Source of the DNA: Flavobacteriaceae bacterium
GTDB lineage: Bacteria > Bacteroidota > Bacteroidia > Flavobacteriales > Flavobacteriaceae
Direction of reading: 5' to 3'
NCBI GenBank assembly: GCA_947443815.1
Contig: CANEXR010000163.1
Span: forward strand, 1 to 6,645
Length of the DNA: 6,645 nucleotides
Shown piece after piece: positions 1 to 6,298 of this stretch (position 1 is the first letter of the stretch; the number at the start of each line of letters is the position of its first letter). The position numbers and the translations under genes are program-made. Under the pieces are notes generated by a model. It saw only the letters and a list, made by a program, of their open reading frames with translations, did no database searches and had not been told where the DNA came from.

Positions 1-312
1 CCAAGACCGATTCTTGATGCAAAAGGACATGCTAATATGGTTATATCCGATCGATTTGTTGAGGACGGTTCTTACTTGAGAATTCAAAATGTAACATTTG
101 CCTATTCATTGCCTTCGGAATTTATTAACAAAGCTAAATTATCTAAAGTTAGGCTTTATGCTGGAGTACAAAATTTATACACCTTCACCAAATATTCAGG
201 ATATGACCCTGAAGTAGGATCTTTGAATCAGGATGCTTTGCTTTCTGGTGTTGATAACGGTCGTTACCCTACTCCAAGGACGTATACATTAGGTTTAAAT
301 GTTGAATTTTAA
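1..312 (+). CDS. SusC-family TonB-dependent outer-membrane transporter, C-terminal end only
   Basis: The reading frame is open from the first base, so this is the last 103 codons of a gene that starts upstream. The internal Met at base 37 is not the true start. The motif DRFVEDGSYLRIQNVTFAY is typical of the final beta-strands of SusC/RagA transporters, and NLYTFTKYSGYDPEV and a terminal GLNVEF with a closing Phe (outer-membrane insertion signal) fit the same family. SusC proteins form the 22-strand barrel that imports oligosaccharides with TonB energy. The plug, TonB box and N-terminal carboxypeptidase-like domain lie outside the window. The SusD partner begins 12 bases after the stop, which is the usual pairing. 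The substrate cannot be read from this fragment. Confidence 0.93.
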   Translation, partial: PRPILDAKGHANMVISDRFVEDGSYLRIQNVTFAYSLPSEFINKAKLSKVRLYAGVQNLYTFTKYSGYDPEVGSLNQDALLSGVDNGRYPTPRTYTLGLNVEF

Positions 313-324
313 AAATAAAACAAA

Positions 325-1863
325 ATGAAAAAACATATTATAAATATAAAAGGAGCAATTTTATTTTTTGTCCTTGCTTTATCAGCATCATGCTCTGATA
401 ATTTTTTAGATCGTCCTTCGGAAGATGGTTTTGATACTTCAAATTTTTATGCTTCAGATGAGCAAGTTGTTCGTTCAACTTCAGTGTTGTACGGGAAAAT
501 TTGGGCGCCATTTTTCACTAAATGTTTTTATGCGCTTTCAGAGGTGTCTTCTGGAAATTTGTATGCTGGAGATGATGGTACGGAATTGATTCGATTTCAA
601 GCTTCTTCTGAAAGTCCTCTTTTATTAAATCCATGGGGAACTTGTTTTGGTGTTGTTGCACAGTCAAATAATTTAATTAATTCACTTAGAACTTCTGTTG
701 GACCAAATGTTTCTGAAGCGGTAGTTGAAAACACGATTGCCGAAGCTCATTTTATGCGTGGAATTGCCTATTTTTATTTAGTAAGAATATGGGGAGAAGT
801 TCCAATTATTGAGAATGGCTTGGATTATGTTACCAATCCAAATATCAATACCAATAGAGTTGAAGATGTGTATACTCTTATAGAAAAAGATTTTCAATAT
901 GCTGCAGATCACCTTCAATCCAAAGTGAGAGGAGCAAATTACACTCAAAATATTAGGGTATCTAGCGGTTCTGCAAAAGCATTCTTAGCTAAAGTGTATT
1001 TGTATAGAAAAGACTATGTGAAAGCAAAAGCATTAGCCGAAGAAGTTATTAATAGTGGTGAGTTCAAGCTGATGGCTAATTATGGAGATCTTTTTAGAAT
1101 TAAGAATAATAATAACGAAGAATCTATTTTTTCATGGCAATGGATAGTTGATGGAGGTTATCAAGATTCTAATTTTTCAAATGTTCAATACGGTCCAGAT
1201 GTGCTTAATGAAGTTAGTTATGGAGCTACTTACATTCCGTCAAAAGATATCATTAAAGCTTTTGAAGTTGGTGATAAACGTAGAAAAGAAAGTATAATGA
1301 TGGACGGAGATTACTATCCTGAATTAACCCATGATGGCGGTGTCGGTTTTACTTGTAGTAAGGCTAATGGCTTTTTGGACGCAACTGGCGGATTGGTAAA
1401 AAAATATGTAGTAGGTAAAACATCTGCAGAGACAGGTATTCAAGATGAATGGGGTGGTACGAGTGCGTGCAATTATATTATGCGTTATTCAGATTTATTG
1501 CTGATTCATGCTGAGGCTATTATGGCTGGAAATGCTGAAACGACAGATCCTGCAGCTTTGCTTTCTTTCAATAAAGTTAGAAATAGAGCAGGATTACCTT
1601 CTAAAACAAAAATCACTCATAATGATATGATGCATGAAAGAAGGGTTGAATTAGCTTTTGAAGGAGAGTATTGGTATGATTTAGGGCGTTTGCCTGCTAG
1701 TGAAGCTATTTCTATAATGTCTCAACAAGATAGAGGTGCCTATACTACAACTCCAACTAATTATACACCTACTGAAGCGGATTTAATATATCCTAAGCCA
1801 AGTAATGATGTAAACAAAAATCCAAAACTTAACGAACCTGCTGTTCCTTATGTTTTTAAATAA
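325..1863 (+). CDS. SusD/RagB-family nutrient-binding outer-membrane lipoprotein
   Basis: This 512-residue protein has the normal length for a SusD lipoprotein. It starts with a Lys-rich N-terminus and hydrophobic stretch ending in a lipobox, LSASC, so Cys23 is the likely lipidated residue. The following SDNFLDRP is the classic start of a mature SusD. The helical TPR-like core shows the family pattern at about residues 139-160 (EAHFMRGIAYFYL, then WGEVP). The C-terminal SusD motif is at about 438-455 (ERRVELAFEGEYWYDLGR), and the protein ends in the usual NPKLNEPAVPY segment. SusD sits as a lid on the SusC barrel and helps bind glycan before import. The ATG at 325 is preceded by an A-rich tract rather than a Shine-Dalgarno sequence, as is normal in Bacteroidota. 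Tight spacing to both neighbours supports co-transcription. The glycan bound is not predictable from sequence alone. Confidence 0.96.
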   Translation: MKKHIINIKGAILFFVLALSASCSDNFLDRPSEDGFDTSNFYASDEQVVRSTSVLYGKIWAPFFTKCFYALSEVSSGNLYAGDDGTELIRFQASSESPLLLNPWGTCFGVVAQSNNLINSLRTSVGPNVSEAVVENTIAEAHFMRGIAYFYLVRIWGEVPIIENGLDYVTNPNINTNRVEDVYTLIEKDFQYAADHLQSKVRGANYTQNIRVSSGSAKAFLAKVYLYRKDYVKAKALAEEVINSGEFKLMANYGDLFRIKNNNNEESIFSWQWIVDGGYQDSNFSNVQYGPDVLNEVSYGATYIPSKDIIKAFEVGDKRRKESIMMDGDYYPELTHDGGVGFTCSKANGFLDATGGLVKKYVVGKTSAETGIQDEWGGTSACNYIMRYSDLLLIHAEAIMAGNAETTDPAALLSFNKVRNRAGLPSKTKITHNDMMHERRVELAFEGEYWYDLGRLPASEAISIMSQQDRGAYTTTPTNYTPTEADLIYPKPSNDVNKNPKLNEPAVPYVFK

Positions 1864-1885
1864 TTAATTTAAATAAACAAATATT

Positions 1886-2956
1886 ATGAAAAAATTTAAT
1901 TTTTCACATTTACGGAGCTTTATAGCAATAGCTTCATTGTTTTTGATAGGTTTTTTTACTTCCTGCTCTAATAATGATAATTCTAGTGGCGCAACTACAA
2001 CCACAATTGTAAGTGTTAACCGAGCATTAAATAAACCTACAGATGGTTCGCCAGCTGAAATTGATGTACCCACAGAAATAGGATACCCAAATAACACGTA
2101 CTTTATTAAAGGAACTGGATTTTCGACTTTGCAAAAAATCTATTTCAATGGAGTTGAGAGTTATTTTAATCCTACTATGGTTACGGATAACGTAATTGTT
2201 GTAACGATTGACCAAGATACACCTTACGAAAATGTGTCTAGCGAATTAAAAATTGTTACCAAAAACGGAACGGTTGTATATCATTTTGTAATTGCGCCAC
2301 CAGCTCCTGTATTGACAAGAGGTTTTACTCCTGTAAATGCTGCTGAAGGTTCTGAAATGACCATTTATGGTAACTTCTTTTTAGATCCAGTTGTTACTTT
2401 TGGAACAATTCCAGCCACTGTAATCAGTTCTTCTTTGACCGAAATTAAAGTAAAAGTTCCTGCAGGTGCTGATAAAAATTATGTAACCGTAAAAACAATA
2501 TCAGGAACAACAACTACTTCTTATGCAGTAGGAACAGCAATTTACGATGATATGTCTTATTATGGTCTTGATTTCCCATCATGGAATAATCATACTTATG
2601 AAACAGACGGTACTGCTGATCAAGGATTAACCCATATCAAAAAGAGAATGGATGCTTGGGGAAATCTACAAGGAAACTGGAGTTGGTTCGACCAATTAGC
2701 ACCTTATAGCGGAATCCGAATTGCTGTAAAAGCGGAAGTTCCTGGTACACTTAAGTTTATTTTCAATGGCGATTGGTCCGAAAGAAATTTATTGACGGTT
2801 ACAACAGGATGGAATACCTTTATTATTCCATGGTCTGAGTTAGGCGATGCTAATCATGTACAAAATATTTCATTCCAAAACATGTCTAAAGATGCAGAAG
2901 GGAATGGTATAGCAAACACATTTTATATCGACAATATTGGATTTGTTTTAAAATAA
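1886..2956 (+). CDS. Two-TIG-domain surface lipoprotein, probable surface glycan-binding protein (SusE/F position)
   Basis: This is a 356-residue lipoprotein. A hydrophobic signal ends in FFTSC, giving Cys27 as the likely lipidated residue, followed by a Ser/Asn/Asp/Thr-rich linker to about residue 40. Two Ig-like IPT/TIG repeats follow, at about 41-137 (with the YFIKGTGFSTLQKIYFNGVE pattern) and 141-217 (GSEMTIYGNFF, then VTFGTIPATV and KVKVPAG). The last 138 residues, about 219-356, form a predicted beta-sandwich rich in aromatics: Trp233, 258, 265, 267, 297, 309 and 316. It ends in TFYIDNIGFVLK, a jelly-roll-like final strand. The plan of lipid anchor, TIG spacers and a distal binding domain matches surface glycan-binding proteins such as SGBP-B of xyloglucan PULs. 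Placement straight after SusD and before a strong terminator supports a role in glycan capture at the cell surface. The domain assignments are from pattern recognition, and binding specificity is unknown. Confidence 0.85.
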   Translation: MKKFNFSHLRSFIAIASLFLIGFFTSCSNNDNSSGATTTTIVSVNRALNKPTDGSPAEIDVPTEIGYPNNTYFIKGTGFSTLQKIYFNGVESYFNPTMVTDNVIVVTIDQDTPYENVSSELKIVTKNGTVVYHFVIAPPAPVLTRGFTPVNAAEGSEMTIYGNFFLDPVVTFGTIPATVISSSLTEIKVKVPAGADKNYVTVKTISGTTTTSYAVGTAIYDDMSYYGLDFPSWNNHTYETDGTADQGLTHIKKRMDAWGNLQGNWSWFDQLAPYSGIRIAVKAEVPGTLKFIFNGDWSERNLLTVTTGWNTFIIPWSELGDANHVQNISFQNMSKDAEGNGIANTFYIDNIGFVLK

Positions 2957-2985
2957 TAATTTGGTTTTTTTGAGTTAGTTTTAAG

Positions 2986-3020
2986 AAAATCCCTAATCTG
3001 AGCAATTAGGGATTTTTTTT
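2986..3020 (+). terminator. Intrinsic terminator ending the susC-susD-SGBP operon
   Basis: A perfect 12-bp stem is formed by AAAATCCCTAAT (2986-2997) and ATTAGGGATTTT (3005-3016), with a 7-base loop CTGAGCA, and an unbroken run of eight T ends at 3020. It begins 30 bases after the stop codon of the TIG lipoprotein gene. This is a textbook rho-independent terminator and marks the end of the upstream transcription unit. The A-run on the 5' side could give weaker termination on the other strand, but no minus-strand gene is seen there. Confidence 0.9.
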
Positions 3021-3044
3021 GCAATTTACCCAATACAGAACCGC

Positions 3045-3081
3045 AAATTTCCAAATAAAATGATTTGGAAATTTTTGTTTT
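3045..3081 (+). terminator. Second terminator-like hairpin in the same gap
   Basis: A perfect 12-bp stem is formed by AAATTTCCAAAT (3045-3056) and ATTTGGAAATTT (3063-3074), with a 6-base loop AAAATG, followed by a T-rich tail interrupted by one G (TTGTTTTT). It is AT-richer and so weaker than the hairpin at 2986-3020. It probably serves as a backup terminator. A processing or RNA-stability hairpin is the alternative. Confidence 0.6.
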
Positions 3082-3181
3082 TAAGGTGTTTATGGCATAG
3101 AAGTCCTTTTGGTTTAATCGCATAAAAAATAAATAGTAGCAACAAATGAAAAAAAAGTATCAATAGGTATGAATTCTATTT

Positions 3182-3220
3182 ACTATCCTTGTAAGTTGAA
3201 CTATTGACTATCTTGTTAAA
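3182..3220 (+). repeat. Imperfect direct repeat just upstream of the GH2 start
   Basis: ACTATCCTTGTAA (3182-3194) recurs as ACTATCTTGTTAA (3207-3219), with the repeat units 25 bases apart, and the second copy abuts the ATG at 3220. The spacing is a little over two helical turns, so it could be an operator or a promoter duplication. In AT-rich DNA a short imperfect repeat like this may be chance. Confidence 0.3.
3184..3191 (+). promoter_or_regulatory. Weak candidate -7 element for the GH2 gene
   Basis: TATCCTTG matches the Bacteroidota -7 consensus TAnnTTTG with one mismatch, 28 bases before the ATG at 3220. Because the gene follows one strong and one weaker terminator, it plausibly needs its own promoter in this area. 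No clear TTTG-type -33 box is present at the usual distance, so this exact site is a weak guess. Confidence 0.2.
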
Positions 3221-6102
3221 TGAAAAAAATAAATAAAACGCCATTTTTACTCTTCCTATTTTTTATTATCTGTAGTTCTGTTTCCCCTCAGTCAATTTCG
3301 AAAGAGAAAAACAGGGAACATATTTCGATTGATAAAAATTGGCAATTTGCCTTTGGTCACCCTTTTGACACTGCCAAAGATTTTAATACTGGAACAGGTT
3401 ATTTCTCTTATTTAGCCAAAACTACTTATGGTGATGGAGCCGCAGCAACTGATTTTGATGATCGCTCTTGGCGAAAACTAGATTTACCACATGATTGGGC
3501 AGTAGAACAAGGTTTTAGCGAAAAAGCGAGTTACAGTCACGGATTCAAAAACATTGGAAGACCATTTCCAGAAGCCAGTATTGGTTGGTACCGAAAAAAA
3601 ATTACAATCCCAGAAGCAGATTTAGGTCGCAGTATTCATATCGCTTTTGATGGTGTTTTTCGCAATGCAACAGTTTGGTTCAACGGCCATTATTTAGGAA
3701 ATAATCCATCGGGTTATTTAGGCTTCGAGTACGATGTTACAGATTATATTAATTATGGAGGCGAAAACACAATCGCCGTTCGAGTGGACGCTATGATGGA
3801 AGAAGGTTGGTTTTACGAAGGTGCCGGAATCTACCGCCATGTTTGGTTAAATAAAACCAATCCTTTGCATGTTCCTGCAGACGGAACTTTTGTAAGCACA
3901 AAAATAAATGAAAATAATGCCGAACTCACTTCTAAAATTTCGGTAATTAATGAAGGCCGTCAATCTAAGAATTTCAAAATTATTCAAACCGTTTATAATA
4001 GTGCAGGAAAATCAATCGCAACTGCTACTATCGAGAATCTGAATTTAAAACCTATGGAAACCAAGGAGTTTGAAGCTCAACTAGTTGTTGCTAATCCCAC
4101 ACTTTGGTCTGTTGAAAATCCATATTTGCATAAAATGGTGACCCATATCTATGCTGATAATGAATTGGCAGATACACAAACTACCAATTTTGGTATCCGA
4201 ACCCTCCGTTTTGATCCCAATCAAGGATTCTTTTTGAACGGAAAACATTTAAAAATAAAAGGAACTAACAATCATCAAGACCATGCAGGAGTTGGAGTAG
4301 CTATGCCTGATGGTTTGCAGGATTTTCGAATTGCAACCTTAAAATCATTTGGATCCAATGCCTATCGTTGCTCACACAATCCACCAACACCAGAATTACT
4401 CGATGCCTGTGACCGTTTAGGAATGGTAGTTATAGACGAAACCCGATTAATGGGAATTACAAATACTCAGTTGAGCGAATTAAAACGAATGATGCTCCGA
4501 GACCGAAACCATCCCAGTATTATAAGTTGGTCCATTGCCAACGAAGAATGGGGTGTTGAAGGAAATAGCATTGGCGCTCGTATGGCAAAAACCATTCAGG
4601 ACTACGCCAAAACAATCGATACTACAAGAGGAATAACAGCGGGAATAAGTGGCAATTGGGATAACGGTATTGCTACAGCCGTCGATGTTGTGGGCTACAA
4701 TTACATCAAACATGGTGGTAAGGAAACTACCGATAAACACCATCGTGAATTTCCTAATCTTGCCAGTTGGGGTACCGAGGAAGGCTCTACTTTTGCTACC
4801 CGAGGAATCTATTTTGAAGATAATGAAAAACAATTCAAGCCCGCCTACGATTTACCACAATCGGCCAATGCACATAGCATAGAACAAGGTTGGAAGCATT
4901 ATGATTCCAGAGCCTATCTGGCCGGAATGTTCATTTGGACTGGTTTTGATTACCGCGGCGAACCTACTCCTTATGTGTGGCCAGCAACAGGTTCTTACTT
5001 CGGGATGTTAGACCAATGTGGCTTTTACAAAGACACCGCTTGGTACCTAAAATCATGCTGGGGCACCGAACCCGTATTGCATCTTTTGCCACATTGGAAT
5101 TGGAAAGGAAAAGAAGGACAACCCATCAATGTTTGGGCGTACAGCAATTGTGACCAAGTTGAACTTTTTCTCAATAAGAAAAGTTTAGGCAAAAAAACAA
5201 TGGAAAAAAACGGACATCTCGAATGGCTTGTTAATTACCAACCCGGAACTATAGAAGCTATTGGTTATAAAAACGGAAAGAAACTCCTAACCGAAATCAT
5301 AAAAACCACCACCGATGCCGTTGCTATTGGACTACAATCTAATGTAACCACTATTCAAGCCAATACTACTGATATTGCCATGATTACCGTCGCTACCAAA
5401 GACAAATCAGGCTTGCAAGTACCTACTTCCGAAAACGAAATGACCTTTACTATTTCTGGTCCAGCAAAAATAATTGGCGTAGGAAACGGAAAACCAACCT
5501 CGGTTGAACCTGATCAATTTTTGGAGAACAACACCGTTATTAACATCACCAATCTAAAAGAAAAAAGCATCAATTCCATTTCTGAAACAACAGAAATAGC
5601 AGCTAATTTGGATGTTTCTAATTGGGACAACGCCTTCAAAGACAGTCGAGATACTATTTTTGGAAAGAAAACCAAAGCCATTGTCTATCGCACCGACTTT
5701 GAGCTACCCGAAAATTTCAATAACAGCAAAATTAACTTGTTCTACAACAGTATCGGACAATCTCAATCCATTTATATCAACGGAAAATTAATTGCAAATG
5801 CCATCCCCGAAAACAAAAAAGGAGACACTTTTGTACTCGACAAAACCAATCTGCACACAGGAAAAAATAGCATCGCAATAGTCGCCATTCCTTTAGTTTA
5901 TAAATACAAATGGGGAACCGTCAATACCAATCCAGGCACAATCCAAATCCTAACACCGGCACCAACATGGAAAAGATCACTTTTCAATGGTTTAGCACAA
6001 GTCATCCTACAAGCAACAGGCGAAGCAGGTGAAATCACATTAACAGCAACCAGCAACGGATTAAAAACTGCCCAAATAAAAATAAATGCAACAAAAAATT
6101 AA
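3220..6102 (+). CDS. galA: Secreted GH2 beta-galactosidase, GalA type
   Basis: This 960-residue exported glycoside hydrolase probably releases terminal beta-galactosyl residues by the retaining mechanism. A hydrophobic Sec signal covers about residues 1-24. Cys18 lacks a proper lipobox, so a periplasmic or secreted protein is more likely than a lipoprotein. Domains are: GH2 sugar-binding jelly roll, about 33-215; Ig-like domain, about 218-325; TIM barrel, about 328-610, with NNHQDHAGVG (350-359), SHNPP (385-389) and DETRLMG (406-412). The acid/base is probably Glu442 in WSIANEEW, and the nucleophile probably Glu520 in SWGTEEG. FIWTGFDYRGEPTPY starts at 571. A DUF4982-like domain follows at about 618-690. 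The C-terminal Ig-like domain is split by an extra beta-sandwich, about 768-916. The GFGTGYFSYLAKTTYGDG-like N-terminal segment (seen as GTGYFSYLAKTTYGDG) is what suggests GalA, and the symbol is less certain than the family. It lies behind two terminator-like hairpins, so separate transcription is likely. Other GH2 activities are possible. Confidence 0.9.
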   Translation: MKKINKTPFLLFLFFIICSSVSPQSISKEKNREHISIDKNWQFAFGHPFDTAKDFNTGTGYFSYLAKTTYGDGAAATDFDDRSWRKLDLPHDWAVEQGFSEKASYSHGFKNIGRPFPEASIGWYRKKITIPEADLGRSIHIAFDGVFRNATVWFNGHYLGNNPSGYLGFEYDVTDYINYGGENTIAVRVDAMMEEGWFYEGAGIYRHVWLNKTNPLHVPADGTFVSTKINENNAELTSKISVINEGRQSKNFKIIQTVYNSAGKSIATATIENLNLKPMETKEFEAQLVVANPTLWSVENPYLHKMVTHIYADNELADTQTTNFGIRTLRFDPNQGFFLNGKHLKIKGTNNHQDHAGVGVAMPDGLQDFRIATLKSFGSNAYRCSHNPPTPELLDACDRLGMVVIDETRLMGITNTQLSELKRMMLRDRNHPSIISWSIANEEWGVEGNSIGARMAKTIQDYAKTIDTTRGITAGISGNWDNGIATAVDVVGYNYIKHGGKETTDKHHREFPNLASWGTEEGSTFATRGIYFEDNEKQFKPAYDLPQSANAHSIEQGWKHYDSRAYLAGMFIWTGFDYRGEPTPYVWPATGSYFGMLDQCGFYKDTAWYLKSCWGTEPVLHLLPHWNWKGKEGQPINVWAYSNCDQVELFLNKKSLGKKTMEKNGHLEWLVNYQPGTIEAIGYKNGKKLLTEIIKTTTDAVAIGLQSNVTTIQANTTDIAMITVATKDKSGLQVPTSENEMTFTISGPAKIIGVGNGKPTSVEPDQFLENNTVINITNLKEKSINSISETTEIAANLDVSNWDNAFKDSRDTIFGKKTKAIVYRTDFELPENFNNSKINLFYNSIGQSQSIYINGKLIANAIPENKKGDTFVLDKTNLHTGKNSIAIVAIPLVYKYKWGTVNTNPGTIQILTPAPTWKRSLFNGLAQVILQATGEAGEITLTATSNGLKTAQIKINATKN

Positions 6103-6110
6103 AAAGTGTA

Positions 6111-6214
6111 GGGCGTGACCACAAGGGTCGGGCTGTACGTTCCCGCTTTTTTATAGCTGGCAAAAAAGCCAGCTATAAAAAGAGCTCCACTGCCATCCCT
6201 CACGCAAACCCTGC
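6111..6214. repeat. Structured palindromic intergenic repeat-like element
   Basis: This roughly 100-base element fills much of the gap between the GH2 and GH27 genes and is visibly richer in G and C than its surroundings. It has nested inverted repeats. The outer pair is GCGTGA (6113-6118) with TCACGC (6200-6205). Inside are GGG (6125-6127) with CCC (6197-6199), and GGC (6131-6133) with GCC (6192-6194). The core is a perfect 14-bp stem, TTTTTATAGCTGGC (6148-6161) with GCCAGCTATAAAAA (6168-6181), closed by an A6 loop and extended by GCT/AGC across one bulged base. From memory, elements with a GGGCGTG start, a TCGGGCTGTnCG block, a variable hairpin and an ATCCCTCACGCAAA end recur between genes in flavobacterial genomes. 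Only one copy is in this window, so repetition is not shown here. Function and true strand are unknown. Confidence 0.6.
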
Positions 6215-6260
6215 AAACCAAACCCTTTCGGTAAAAAAATAAACCAAATCTTCGCTTCAA

Positions 6261-6268
6261 TATATTTC
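6261..6268 (+). promoter_or_regulatory. Weak candidate -7 element for the GH27 gene
   Basis: TATATTTC resembles the Bacteroidota -7 consensus TAnnTTTG with one mismatch and lies 31 bases before the ATG at 6299. No good -33 partner is visible, and the gene may instead be read through from the GH2 gene. Confidence 0.2.
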
Positions 6269-6298
6269 AATTAAATTCAAAAAAATACACTATCAAAA

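Noticed and set aside
37..312. Stand-alone small gene starting at the ATG at 37
   Set aside because: The frame is open from base 1, and the product is clearly the last strands of a SusC barrel, so the Met is internal.
1864..2215. Two minus-strand open frames (1864-2097 and 2027-2215) over the start of the TIG lipoprotein gene
   Set aside because: They lie antisense to a well-supported lipoprotein gene, have no recognisable domain, and are explained as shadow frames.
2923..3123. Minus-strand open frame of 66 codons over the double-hairpin gap
   Set aside because: It is read through both terminator-like hairpins and overlaps the end of the TIG gene; the product is low-complexity, with no family signature.
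3146..3207. Very short frames before the GH2 gene (a 6-codon MKKKYQ at 3146 and a 12-codon frame from 3169), considered as leader peptides
   Set aside because: They are too short, have no regulatory codon pattern or paired attenuator downstream of them, and are expected by chance in AT-rich DNA.
4480..4882. Antisense frame 4480-4833 and a shifted + frame 4649-4882 inside the GH2 gene
   Set aside because: Both lie within the catalytic barrel of the GH2 enzyme, whose own frame carries all conserved motifs.
6148..6181. Strong 14-bp hairpin considered as an intrinsic terminator for the GH2 gene
   Set aside because: The right arm is followed by GAGCTCC rather than a T-run, and the stem is nested in further paired blocks, so it fits a structured repeat better than a simple terminator.
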